Shown here: one piece after another, positions 26,240 through 34,598 of the stretch
Numbering within the stretch: position 1 is the stretch's first letter
Layout of the letters: every line of letters begins with the position of its first letter
Assembly: GCA_030695945.1 (NCBI GenBank)
Contig: JAUYOG010000021.1
Coordinates: 30,840-94,839 of the forward strand
Direction of reading: 5' to 3'
Source of the DNA: Ramlibacter sp.
GTDB taxonomy: Bacteria; Pseudomonadota; Gammaproteobacteria; Burkholderiales; Burkholderiaceae_C
Length of the DNA: 64,000 bases
Made by a program: the position numbers and the translations under genes
Notes under the pieces: generated by a model
What the model was told of the DNA's origin: nothing
The model's input: only the letters and a program-made list of their open reading frames with translations
Databases searched by the model: none

Positions 26240-27484
26240 CTAGTTGCGCATCTGCGCCACGCGCAGCGTCACGCCGGCGGAGCCCACCTTCACCGTCTGC
26301 GCTGCGGACAGGAGGTCGGAGGCTTCTGCCTTCGCCATGCCGGTCTTCGACACGCGCGCTTCGATTTCCACTTCCTTGGCCGTGGAAATCAGCGCCTGCG
26401 GGTTCATCGCCATCGAGTCGTCGAGCGTGAACTTCATCGGCAGCTCGGCTGCCGATGCGCGCAGCACCGCCAGCGGCACGCGGGTGCCGGGCAGCCGCGC
26501 GATCACCATGACGATGTCGCTGGGCGTGGTCTTGGCTTTCATGCCGGGCGCCAGTTCCACGGTGCCGCTGACACCGGCCCCGGCCGCGCCGGCCGCCGCG
26601 GTCTTCGCGGGAGTCGGCGCAGCGGGCGCGGCGGGCGACGCAGCGGCCAGCGGCGCGCCCTTGCCGGCGCGCGCACGCACTTCGTCCATCGCGCCGCGCA
26701 GCATCTTTTCGTCTTCCGATCCGGGCGGCAACAGCGGCAGCAGGCGGCCCCAGGTCGCGAGCGCGCCGTTGTAGTCGTCGCGGCTCAACGCCTCGGTGCC
26801 GGAGAGCCACAGCGCCATCGGGTTTTGCGGGTCGGCCTTGAGCGCCTTGGCGATCAGCTGCGCCGGCTTGCCCTTGAAGCTGCCGCCGGCGTTGGACGCG
26901 GCCACGTCGGCGAAGTTGGCCAGCGCCTGCGCGTCGTTATCGATGAAGGCACCGGCGTGCTCGAAGGCCAGCTCGGCCTCCTGGCTGCGCCCCAGCGCCT
27001 TGTAGGAGCGGGCCAGCATCGCCCAGCCCTGCAGGTTGTCGGGCTCCTTTTCCAGCTTGCGCGCCAGCGCCTCGACCATGACGACGAGGTCTTGCTGGCC
27101 CGCGTGGGCACCGCCCGCCGCGCCCGTCATGCTGGCCGGATTGCCGATCAGCAGGTACATGCCCAGGGCCACCGCAGGCACCGTGAGGCCGACGGCCAGC
27201 ATCGTCCGGCGCGGCGCATGCAATGTCGGGGCGGCGTCGGCCTCGCTGGTGTCCTGCAACACCCGGCGCTGCAGCTCGGCCCGGGCCTGCCCGTAGTCCT
27301 CGACGCCCAGGCTGCCGTCGGCCAGGTCCTGCTCGAGCTTGGCGAGCTGCTCGCGCAGGATCGCCGTGTTCAGCTGGCGTTGCGAGGCCGTGGCCGCGGC
27401 GCCCTGGCGCAGGTAGAAGGGGCGCAGCAGCAGCGCCAGCGTCAACGCCAGCGTCAGGAGCGCGCCCACCACGAATCCGGTCAT
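26240..27484 (-). CDS. ccmI: Cytochrome c maturation protein CcmI
   Basis: A 414-residue protein holding apocytochrome c for heme ligation. Two membrane helices (about 4-22 and 95-113) enclose a cytosolic heptad-rich loop (REQLAKLEQDLADGSLG), followed by periplasmic TPR repeats (about 130-260) and a C-terminal beta-rich domain. Last gene of the ccmABCDEFGHI operon, overlapping ccmH by four bases. A Pro/Ala linker (TPAKTAAAGAAGAG) separates TPR and C-terminal parts. Confidence 0.9.
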   Translation of the reverse strand: MTGFVVGALLTLALTLALLLRPFYLRQGAAATASQRQLNTAILREQLAKLEQDLADGSLGVEDYGQARAELQRRVLQDTSEADAAPTLHAPRRTMLAVGLTVPAVALGMYLLIGNPASMTGAAGGAHAGQQDLVVMVEALARKLEKEPDNLQGWAMLARSYKALGRSQEAELAFEHAGAFIDNDAQALANFADVAASNAGGSFKGKPAQLIAKALKADPQNPMALWLSGTEALSRDDYNGALATWGRLLPLLPPGSEDEKMLRGAMDEVRARAGKGAPLAAASPAAPAAPTPAKTAAAGAAGAGVSGTVELAPGMKAKTTPSDIVMVIARLPGTRVPLAVLRASAAELPMKFTLDDSMAMNPQALISTAKEVEIEARVSKTGMAKAEASDLLSAAQTVKVGSAGVTLRVAQMRN

Positions 27485-27942
27485 GTCTCACCCTCCTTCA
27501 GCAACGCCGCGGCGCGGCTGCTCTCGTCATCCGTCAAAACCTCATCGCCGACCGCGCGGTTGCGGCGGCGCAGGTACACCAGGAGCACGACGACGGCCGT
27601 GATCATCAGCAGGAACGGCCCGGCCCACAGCAGCCACGTCGTCGGCTTGACCGGCGGGCGGTACAGCACGAAGTCGCCGTAACGCTCGACCATGAACTCG
27701 CGGATCTGCTGGTCGCTCTTGCCCGCCTTGATCAGCGTGCGCAATTCGCGGCGCAGGTCGTTCGCGAGGTCGGAGCGCGAGCCGGCCAGCGATTCGTTCT
27801 GGCAGACCAGGCAACGCATCTCCTCGGAGATGGCGATCAGGCGCGCCTCCACAACCGGATCTTCGGCGAGCGGCGCGGCGTCCTTCGCGAAGCCGGTGGC
27901 CATCGCGAGCGCGAGCAGCAGCAATGCGGCAAGGCGTTTCAT
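27481..27942 (-). CDS. ccmH: Cytochrome c maturation protein CcmH (heme-lyase thioredoxin-like subunit)
   Basis: A 153-residue exported, membrane-anchored protein. The redox pair is Cys44/Cys47 in EMRCLVCQNESLAGS, the CcmH/CycL signature. It reduces apocytochrome c before heme attachment with CcmF. A signal helix (1-20), a three-helix domain and a C-terminal membrane helix (about 104-126) are visible. The short CcmH plus separate CcmI is the split arrangement usual in betaproteobacteria. Its ATG overlaps the ccmG stop. Confidence 0.93.
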   Translation of the reverse strand: MKRLAALLLLALAMATGFAKDAAPLAEDPVVEARLIAISEEMRCLVCQNESLAGSRSDLANDLRRELRTLIKAGKSDQQIREFMVERYGDFVLYRPPVKPTTWLLWAGPFLLMITAVVVLLVYLRRRNRAVGDEVLTDDESSRAAALLKEGET

Positions 27943-28472
27943 GATTCCTTCTTCAGCTGTTCGATGAGCGGCAGGATGGTCTTCTCCAGCGCCTCGGGGG
28001 TGACGGGCCCGATCTGCTTGTGCCGGATCACGCCCTTCTTGTCGATGACGAACGTCTCGGGCACGCCGTACACGCCGTAGTCGATGCCCACACGCCCGTC
28101 GGTATCCACCGCCGAGAGCTGGTAGGGGTCGCCGTTCTGGCTGAGGAATTTCAGCGCCGCGGGCCGCTGGTCCTTGTAATCGAGTCCGATCACGGGCACG
28201 ACCTTCGCGCGGTTCATGTCGATCAGCACGGGATGCTCCACCTTGCAGGCAACGCACCACGAAGCCCAGACGTTGAGCATCCAGACCTGGCCCTTCATGT
28301 CGGAGGGCGAGAAGGTCTTGTCGGCTTCGATCAGCTGCGCGGTCTTGAACTCGGGCGCGGGCTTTTGCACCAGCGGCGAGGGCACCTCGCGCGGGTCGCG
28401 GTTCAGCCCGATCGCGAGAAAGATCACCAGCACGAAGAAGAGCGCCAGCGGGACCAGGAACCTCGCCTTCAT
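27939..28472 (-). CDS. ccmG: Thiol:disulfide interchange protein CcmG (DsbE)
   Basis: A 177-residue membrane-anchored thioredoxin-fold protein that passes electrons from DsbD/CcdA to CcmH or apocytochrome c. Membrane helix at 5-23; active site WCVAC at 72-76; cis-Pro segment GVPETFVIDKKG later. The active-site middle residues V-A differ from the common P-x, which may shift its redox potential. It overlaps ccmF by four bases. Confidence 0.93.
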   Translation of the reverse strand: MKARFLVPLALFFVLVIFLAIGLNRDPREVPSPLVQKPAPEFKTAQLIEADKTFSPSDMKGQVWMLNVWASWCVACKVEHPVLIDMNRAKVVPVIGLDYKDQRPAALKFLSQNGDPYQLSAVDTDGRVGIDYGVYGVPETFVIDKKGVIRHKQIGPVTPEALEKTILPLIEQLKKES

Positions 28473-30421
28473 GCCCGGGCCTCCTTCAGCGGCGCGCCGT
28501 GCGCCATCTCCCGTGCCTTCACGCGCAGCCGATAGCGCTTGTCCGCGACGGCCAGCAGCCCGCCCAGGGCCATCAGCACGCAGCCGCCCCAGATCCAGTC
28601 GACGAAGGGCTTGAAGTAGACGCGGATCGCCCAGGCCTTGCCCTCCAGCGGCTCCCCGAGCGAGACATACACGTCGCGCGTGAAGCCGGTGTCGATGGCC
28701 GCTTCCGTCATGGGCATCGTCGAGGAAACATAGGTGCGTTTCTCGGGGAAGAGCGAACGCTGTACCTTGCCGCCCTGGCTCACCTCGAACTCGCCGCGCG
28801 CGGCGGTATAGTTCGGCCCTTTCACGGTGCGCACGCCCATGAACTTGAACTGGTAGCCGCCGACGGTGGTCGTATCGCCGGGCTCCATGCGCACGTCTTT
28901 TTCTTCCTGGAAGCCGCCGACCAGCGTCACGCCGATCACGAACACCGCGATACCCAGGTGCCCGAGGTGCATGCCCCAGTACGACAGCGGCGGATTGCCC
29001 GATTTCAGGCGCGTGACGATCTGCTGGATCATCGAGGCCGCCACCCACAGCGCCAGCATCGAGCCCAGGCCGGTCAGCATCGTCCAGCCGCCCATCAGCA
29101 TCGGGATGGCGATTCCGCCGACCAGGGCTGCGGCCGCGGGGATCCACAGGCGTGCGGTGATGTCGCGCACCTGGGCGTTCTTCCAGCGGGCGAGCGGCGC
29201 GACGGCCATCAGGAACAGCACGGGCGCCATCACCGGCACGAAGACGGAGTTGAAGTAAGGCGGCCCGACAGAGATCTTGCCGAGCCCCAGCGCATCGATC
29301 AGCAGGGGGTACAGCGTACCCAGAAGCACCGAGCCGGCCGCCACGACCAGCAGCACGTTACCGGTGAGCAGCAGCGTCTCGCGCGACATCAGCCCGAAGC
29401 TGCCGCCCAGGGCGACCTTGGGCGCGCGCCAGGCGAACAGCGCGAGCGAGGAGCCAATCACCAGGGCCAGCAGCACGAGGATGAAGATGCCGCGGCGCGG
29501 GTCGGTCGCGAAGGCATGCACGGACGTGAGCACGCCCGAGCGCACCAGGAAAGTCCCCAGCAGCGAGAGCGAGAAGGCGCCGATCGCCAGCAGCACCGTC
29601 CAGCTCTTGAAGCTGCCGCGCTTTTCGGTGACGGCCAGGGAGTGCAGGAGCGCGGTGCCGATCAGCCAGGGCATGAACGATGCGTTCTCGACCGGGTCCC
29701 AGAACCACCAGCCGCCCCAGCCCAGCTCGTAATACGCCCACCAGGAGCCGAGCCCGATGCCCAGCGTGAGGAAGATCCAGGCCGTCGTGGTCCACGGCCG
29801 CGACCAGCGGGCCCACGCGGCGTCCAGCCGGCCCGAGAGCAGCGCCGCGATGGCGAAGGCAAATGCGACGGAGAAGCCGACGTAGCCCATGTACAGCAGC
29901 GGCGGGTGGAAGATCAGCCCCGGGTCCTGCAGCAGCGGGTTCAGGTCGCGCCCTTCCTCGGCCGCGGGAAGCAGGCGGTCGAACGGGTTGGAGGTGAGCA
30001 GCACGAACAGCAGGAGGCCGGTGGCAACCAGACCCAGCACCCCGAGCACCCGCGCGACCATCGTTTCGTCCAGCGAGCGCGACAGCTGCGCGACGGCCAC
30101 CGTCCAGCCGGCCAGCATGAAGACCCACAGCAGCAGCGAGCCTTCATGCCCGCCCCACACCGCGGCCAGCCGGTAGGGCGTGGGCAGCAGCGAGTTGGAA
30201 TGCCCGGCGACGTAGGCCACCGAGAAGTCGTTGACGTAGAAGCTCCACGTGAGCGCCGCGAACGAGGCCGCGACCAGCAGGAAGAACGCTTGAGCGGCCG
30301 GGCGCGCGAGCACCAGCCATTCGCGCCGGCCCTGGTGCGCACCCATCAGCGGCAAGGTGCCCAGCACGGCCGCCACGCACAGCGACAGGATGAGGGCGAA
30401 GTGCCCGAGTTCGGCGATCAT
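28469..30421 (-). CDS. ccmF: Heme lyase subunit CcmF
   Basis: A 650-residue polytopic membrane protein with about 15 helices. The WWD heme-handling motif is [15 protein letters not shown], and conserved His residues flank it. With CcmH and CcmI it ligates heme from holo-CcmE to CxxCH motifs in the periplasm. Length is normal. It overlaps ccmE and ccmG by four bases on either side, so the operon is tightly coupled. Confidence 0.96.
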   Translation of the reverse strand: MIAELGHFALILSLCVAAVLGTLPLMGAHQGRREWLVLARPAAQAFFLLVAASFAALTWSFYVNDFSVAYVAGHSNSLLPTPYRLAAVWGGHEGSLLLWVFMLAGWTVAVAQLSRSLDETMVARVLGVLGLVATGLLLFVLLTSNPFDRLLPAAEEGRDLNPLLQDPGLIFHPPLLYMGYVGFSVAFAFAIAALLSGRLDAAWARWSRPWTTTAWIFLTLGIGLGSWWAYYELGWGGWWFWDPVENASFMPWLIGTALLHSLAVTEKRGSFKSWTVLLAIGAFSLSLLGTFLVRSGVLTSVHAFATDPRRGIFILVLLALVIGSSLALFAWRAPKVALGGSFGLMSRETLLLTGNVLLVVAAGSVLLGTLYPLLIDALGLGKISVGPPYFNSVFVPVMAPVLFLMAVAPLARWKNAQVRDITARLWIPAAAALVGGIAIPMLMGGWTMLTGLGSMLALWVAASMIQQIVTRLKSGNPPLSYWGMHLGHLGIAVFVIGVTLVGGFQEEKDVRMEPGDTTTVGGYQFKFMGVRTVKGPNYTAARGEFEVSQGGKVQRSLFPEKRTYVSSTMPMTEAAIDTGFTRDVYVSLGEPLEGKAWAIRVYFKPFVDWIWGGCVLMALGGLLAVADKRYRLRVKAREMAHGAPLKEARA

Positions 30422-30867
30422 GGCTTGGCGGCTTTCTGGGCTTCCTGAGCCCGTTGGGCCTGGTCCACCGAGTGCTGCGCGGCGGGGGGCATGTAGTTCT
30501 CATCGTGCTTGGCCAGCACTTCGGAGGCGGCGAAGTTGCCGTCCGGGCCCAGTTTGCCCTGGACCACGGCACCTTTGCCCTCCTTGAACAGGTCGGGGAG
30601 GATGCCCGTGTAGGCGACGGGGATTTCCTTCACGGTGTCGGTCACGACGAAGTGCACCGTGAGGTTGTCGCGGCGCACGGAGCCTTCCTTGACCATCCCG
30701 CCGATGCGGAAGGCCTGGCCCTTGGGCGACTTGCCGGCCGCGACCTCGCTGGGCGTCACGTACAGCGCGATGTTGCTGTTGAGCGCATTCAACACCAGTG
30801 CGGAGGCGATGCCGACGGCGATCACGCCGCCGGCGACGATCGCGCCGCGCTTCTTCCAGTTCTTCAT
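30418..30867 (-). CDS. ccmE: Heme chaperone CcmE
   Basis: A 149-residue membrane-anchored periplasmic OB-fold protein. His121 in [11 protein letters not shown] forms the covalent heme bond and Tyr125 is the conserved ligand. One N-terminal helix at 8-28. The C-terminal tail is Gln/Ala-rich and probably unstructured. Start at ATG 30867, overlapping ccmD. It carries heme from CcmC to CcmF. Confidence 0.95.
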   Translation of the reverse strand: MKNWKKRGAIVAGGVIAVGIASALVLNALNSNIALYVTPSEVAAGKSPKGQAFRIGGMVKEGSVRRDNLTVHFVVTDTVKEIPVAYTGILPDLFKEGKGAVVQGKLGPDGNFAASEVLAKHDENYMPPAAQHSVDQAQRAQEAQKAAKP

Positions 30868-31052
30868 GAAGACTCCTTGTCCATCCGGTCGGCGATCGCG
30901 TGGCGGCGCAGGCTGTGCAGGATCGCGCGCTGTCGCCGCCCCAGCAGGATCGGCTCGAGCACCATTGCCGCGGCGCACACGCCGAAGCTGCCCCATACGT
31001 AGAGCGCATACCCGCCCATCGCGAAAAATTCAGTCGCCGATCCCCAAATCAT
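30864..31052 (-). CDS. ccmD: Heme exporter accessory protein CcmD
   Basis: A 62-residue single-helix protein (helix about 12-35, [20 protein letters not shown]) with the typical basic C-terminal tail ([16 protein letters not shown]). CcmD helps release holo-CcmE from the CcmABC complex. It lies between ccmC (55-base gap) and ccmE (4-base overlap), which fixes the identity despite weak sequence conservation. Confidence 0.88.
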   Translation of the reverse strand: MIWGSATEFFAMGGYALYVWGSFGVCAAAMVLEPILLGRRQRAILHSLRRHAIADRMDKESS

Positions 31053-31107
31053 TCGAAAACCTCCGCGCTACGCGCTGCGTTATTCGCCTTGGGAGCGGCC
31101 CGGCGGC

Positions 31108-31857
31108 TCATGTTCCCACCTCCGCGAGCTTGCGGGCCCACTCCGTATGTGACTCCCGCTCCAGGATGATGGTTCGCACCCGCTTGAGCGTCATGGCGAC
31201 CGAGTACATCCAGAAGCACAGCGCCATCAGCAGCATGCCCCACAACATCGTTTGCGCCATCGAGGGCGCCTTGGTCAGGGAAACGCTCGATCCCTGGTGG
31301 AGGGTGTTCCACCACTTGACCGAGAAATAGATGATCGGCACGTTCACCACACCCACCAGCGCCAGGATCGCCCCGGCCTTGTCGGCGCGGCGCGGGTCAT
31401 CGATGGCGGCCTGTAGCGCGATGAAGCCTAGATACAGGAAGAACAGGATTAGTTCCGAGGTAAGGCGGGCGTCCCACACCCACCAGGTGCCCCACATCGG
31501 TTTGCCCCAGAAGGCGCCCGTCCACAGCGACAGGAAGGCCATCAGCGCCCCCGTGGGCGCCAGGGCCTGGGCCATCATGCCCGACAGGCGGGTGTTGAGC
31601 GCCAGGCCGATGCCGGCCCAGGTGGCCATCACCAGATAGATGAACATCGACATCCAGGACGCGGGCACGTGCACGAAGATGATGCGGTAGCCCTCGCCCT
31701 GGGTGGCGTCGGTGGGCGCGACGAAGAAGCTGATCCACAGCCCGGCCGCGCCGAACAGGACGGCCAGCGCCCAGAACCACGGCTGCATCTTCCCGGCCAC
31801 GGGGTAGAAACTGGCAGGACTGGCCAGCTTGAACCAGTTGACGACGCGATTGCTCAT
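31108..31857 (-). CDS. ccmC: Heme-handling protein CcmC
   Basis: A 249-residue protein with six membrane helices. It carries the WWD motif GTWWVWDARLTSEL and two periplasmic His, in FVHVPASW and NTLHQGSSV, which ligate heme during attachment to CcmE. It starts ten bases after ccmB. Confidence 0.95.
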   Translation of the reverse strand: MSNRVVNWFKLASPASFYPVAGKMQPWFWALAVLFGAAGLWISFFVAPTDATQGEGYRIIFVHVPASWMSMFIYLVMATWAGIGLALNTRLSGMMAQALAPTGALMAFLSLWTGAFWGKPMWGTWWVWDARLTSELILFFLYLGFIALQAAIDDPRRADKAGAILALVGVVNVPIIYFSVKWWNTLHQGSSVSLTKAPSMAQTMLWGMLLMALCFWMYSVAMTLKRVRTIILERESHTEWARKLAEVGT

Positions 31858-31867
31858 AGGGATTGGC

Positions 31868-32533
31868 TCATTCCAGTGCGATCCTCAGGGCGGCCGTGGT
31901 CGCCCACGGCGCGAAAAACACGGCCAACGCCAGCAGCGCGGCCAACAGGGACAGGTGGCCGCCGGCGCCCTGGCCCGAAATATGGGCCTGGACGGCCCCG
32001 GCGCCGAAGATCAGCGTGGGAATGTACAGCGGCAGCACCAGCAGGGACAGCAGGACGCCGCCGCCGCGAACGCCCAGCGTCAGCGCGGCGCCGATGGAAC
32101 CCACCAGCGACAGCACCGGCGTGCCCAGCAGCAGCCCGAGGATCAGGACGCCGAGCGCCTCGGCATCCAGGTCGAACTGCAGGCCCAGCAACGGCGCCAG
32201 GACCACCAGGGGCAGCCCCGACAGCAGCCAGTGCGCGGCGTTCTTGCCCGCCACCAGCAGCCCGAGCGGCGTCGGCGACAGCACCATCTGCTCCAGGGTG
32301 CCGTCCGCGTGGTCGGCCGCGAACATGCGCTGCAGCCCCAGCATGGTGGCGAGCAGCGCTCCCACCCACAACACGCCGGGCGCGATCTTGCGCAGCAGCG
32401 CCGGCTCGGGGCCGATGCCCAGGGGGAACAGGCTCGTCACGATCACGAAGAAGAACAGCGCCGTCAGGACCTCCGTCTTGCGGCGCATGGCGAGGAGCAG
32501 GTCACGGCGCATCACGGCCAGCATCGCCTTCAC
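31868..32533 (-). CDS. ccmB: Heme exporter membrane subunit CcmB
   Basis: A 221-residue, six-helix membrane subunit of the CcmABC transporter-like complex. The start GTG at 32533 overlaps the ccmA stop as GTGA and gives the normal length; an ATG at 32524 is an alternative. The N-terminus (MLAVMRRDLLLAMRRK) is the usual CcmB basic stretch. Confidence 0.92.
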   Translation of the reverse strand: MKAMLAVMRRDLLLAMRRKTEVLTALFFFVIVTSLFPLGIGPEPALLRKIAPGVLWVGALLATMLGLQRMFAADHADGTLEQMVLSPTPLGLLVAGKNAAHWLLSGLPLVVLAPLLGLQFDLDAEALGVLILGLLLGTPVLSLVGSIGAALTLGVRGGGVLLSLLVLPLYIPTLIFGAGAVQAHISGQGAGGHLSLLAALLALAVFFAPWATTAALRIALE

Positions 32534-33135
32534 AGGTCGAGCTCCTGGCCGCCACCGATGGGGATCTGCTGGTGGCTGGTCACGATGGCCATGCCGCCGT
32601 CCTCCACGTGCTCGCCGATCAGGTCGCCCAGCATCTGGACGGCCTTGGCGTCCAGCGCAGTGAACGGCTCGTCCAGGATCCACAACCGGGCCTTGCGGGC
32701 GACCAGCCGCGCCAGCAGCACCCGCCGCTTCTGGCCGGCCGACAGGAAGCGCACCGGCAGGTCCTCCCGCCCCTGCAGCCCGAAGCGCTTGAGCGCCTCC
32801 ACGGCCTCGGCGCGCGTCAGTTCCACGCCATCGAGCTCGGATGCAAGCTGAAGGTTCTCAATCGCGGTCAATTCTTCCTTCACCGCGGCGTGGTGACCCA
32901 AATAGAGCAGGTCGGAGCGGAAGGCCTGGGCGTCCCGGCCGACGGGCTCGCCGTCCCAGCGGATTTCGCCGTGGGCCGGCTGGGACAGGCCGGCCAGCAG
33001 GCGCAGCAGGCTGGTCTTGCCGCAGCCATTGGCGCCCCGGACGTGCAGCCACTGGCCCGGCTCGACGGCGAACTGGACACCGGAAAACAGCGAGCGATCG
33101 CCTCGAACGCAGGATAAATCGGAAACACGCAACAT
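32530..33135 (-). CDS. ccmA: Cytochrome c biogenesis ATP-binding protein CcmA
   Basis: A 201-residue ABC ATPase: Walker A GANGCGKTSLL (34-44), signature LSAGQKRRV, Walker B LWILDEPFTALD, switch His in VTSHQQ. It drives holo-CcmE release. The ATG at 33135 is at the conserved MLRVSDLSCVRG start; the open frame extends upstream to 33189 without support. First gene of the ccm operon; an FNR-like palindrome lies 57-70 bases upstream. Confidence 0.94.
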   Translation of the reverse strand: MLRVSDLSCVRGDRSLFSGVQFAVEPGQWLHVRGANGCGKTSLLRLLAGLSQPAHGEIRWDGEPVGRDAQAFRSDLLYLGHHAAVKEELTAIENLQLASELDGVELTRAEAVEALKRFGLQGREDLPVRFLSAGQKRRVLLARLVARKARLWILDEPFTALDAKAVQMLGDLIGEHVEDGGMAIVTSHQQIPIGGGQELDL

Positions 33136-33191
33136 TGGGGGGATTGTCCGGGACACGGCCGATCCCTGCCAACGCGGCGATTCTGGCACGG

Positions 33192-33205
33192 TTGACGTAC
33201 GTCAA
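33192..33205. promoter_or_regulatory. FNR/Dnr-like palindrome upstream of ccmA
   Basis: TTGACGTACGTCAA is a fully palindromic 14-mer of the Crp/FNR superfamily type (TTGAC-N4-GTCAA; FNR proper prefers TTGAT/ATCAA). It overlaps the napC stop codon. At -41.5 it would place the ccm transcript start near 33157, 22 bases before ccmA. Confidence 0.5.
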
Positions 33206-33837
33206 TCCGGGGTGGGGCTTTCCGGGAGCCAGCCCTTGGGCAGCTTGTGGGCGACGCCCTTGTGGCAGTCGATGCAGGTTTCGCCCTTCTCCCGGGCCTG
33301 CATGTGTTTCTTGTACGGTTCCGGCTTCTGCAGGCCCGCGCTCATGGCGTCGAAAGTGTGGCAATTGCGGCATTCCCGCGAATTGCTGTCCTTCAGGCGG
33401 CGCCATTCGTGGCTGGCCAGTTCGAGCCGCTTGGCCTCGAACTTCTCGCGGGTGTCGATCGTCCCGGTGACCTTGCCCCAGAGTTCCCCGCTGGCCTTGA
33501 TCTTGCGCGCCATCATGTGCGACCAGTCCTTGGGCACATGGCAGTCCGAGCAGATCGCGCGCACGCCGCTCGGGTTCTGGTAGTGCACGCTCAGCTTGTA
33601 CTCCTGGTACACGTTGTCCCGCATCTCGTGGCAGGTCGTGCAGAACTCCAGGGTGTTCGTCATGTCCACGGCGGTGTGGAAGCCGCCCCAGAACAGGATG
33701 CCGGCCAGGAATGCGATGGCGATGCCGCCGAACGTGTAGCGCCGGCGCCGGGCGGAACGGGGCCGGGCTCGCGCAGGCGCGCTTCCGGGCACGGCCGTGC
33801 CGGATCGCTCGTCGCTGGAGGGGATGGGCGCGCTCAT
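33202..33837 (-). CDS. NapC/NirT-type tetraheme quinol dehydrogenase
   Basis: A 211-residue protein: Arg-rich cytosolic N-terminus, one membrane helix (34-52) and a periplasmic tetraheme domain with CTTCH (66-70), CSDCH (96-100), CRNCH (156-160) and CIDCH (188-192). CTTCHEM has the Met that ligates heme 1 in the NrfH/CymA/NapC group, where quinol is oxidised. All heme motifs are CX2CH, unlike the two paralogues at 39.3-40.6 kb. It lies between the NarL-type regulator and ccmA, all on the minus strand. Confidence 0.9.
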   Translation of the reverse strand: MSAPIPSSDERSGTAVPGSAPARARPRSARRRRYTFGGIAIAFLAGILFWGGFHTAVDMTNTLEFCTTCHEMRDNVYQEYKLSVHYQNPSGVRAICSDCHVPKDWSHMMARKIKASGELWGKVTGTIDTREKFEAKRLELASHEWRRLKDSNSRECRNCHTFDAMSAGLQKPEPYKKHMQAREKGETCIDCHKGVAHKLPKGWLPESPTPD

Positions 33838-33950
33838 TGCCTGGTGATGGGAGGGGGCGGCCCATCTTCGCCCCAGGCGGACTGCCTGGGTATCGGCACA
33901 ACCTCAAACTGGCCATCGGAGATTTCCGATGCACTCGCGCGTCCCGGGGG

Positions 33951-34598
33951 CTATTCGCGCGCCGTATCGAGCAGGTTGTGCTCGATGGCGTAGCGCACCA
34001 GGTCCACCTGCCCCGCCAGGTTCATCTTGGCCAGGATGTGCGACTTGTGGGTGCTCACGGTCTTGATCGACAGGCAGAGTTCGTCGGCGATGTCGGTCAG
34101 GCTGGCGCCGCGGACGATGCGGCTGAAGATCCCGTACTCGCGGTCCGACAGCAGGGTGTGCGGCGGGCAATCCGAGCTGCGCGACATGTCCGTGGCCAGC
34201 AGCTGGGCGACCTTGTCGCTCACGAACGCGCCGCCCGCGGCGACCCGTCGCAAGGCGGGCAACAGCATGTCGCTGTCCCCTTCCTTGGACAGGTAGCCCG
34301 AAGCGCCCGCCCGGATGGCGCGCACGGCAAACTGCTCCTCCTGGTGCATGCTGAACACGAGGATCGGCAGCTTGGGCCGTTCCGCCTTCATCAGCTTGAT
34401 CAGCTCCAGCCCGCTGCGCCCCGGCATGGACATGTCGAGCACGACCACGCCCCAGTCGCGCTCGCGCACCTTGTCCAGGGCGGCATTGCCGTTGGCGGCC
34501 TCCCCCGCCACGACCATGTCCTCGGTGTCGGCCAGGATCTTCTTCAGGCCATCGCGGATGATGGCGTGGTCGTCCGCGACCAGCACTTCGATCTTCAT
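33951..34598 (-). CDS. NarL-family response regulator
   Basis: A 215-residue regulator. Receiver: DD (9-10), Asp55 in VVVLDMSMPG, SMHQ and the SKEG Lys. LuxR-type helix-turn-helix near the C-terminus with GASLTDIADELCLSIKTVSTH. Its ATG at 34598 overlaps the stop of the Cache-PAS kinase (ATGA), so the two form a two-component system. Likely targets are the neighbouring cytochrome genes; this is inferred from position. Confidence 0.92.
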   Translation of the reverse strand: MKIEVLVADDHAIIRDGLKKILADTEDMVVAGEAANGNAALDKVRERDWGVVVLDMSMPGRSGLELIKLMKAERPKLPILVFSMHQEEQFAVRAIRAGASGYLSKEGDSDMLLPALRRVAAGGAFVSDKVAQLLATDMSRSSDCPPHTLLSDREYGIFSRIVRGASLTDIADELCLSIKTVSTHKSHILAKMNLAGQVDLVRYAIEHNLLDTARE

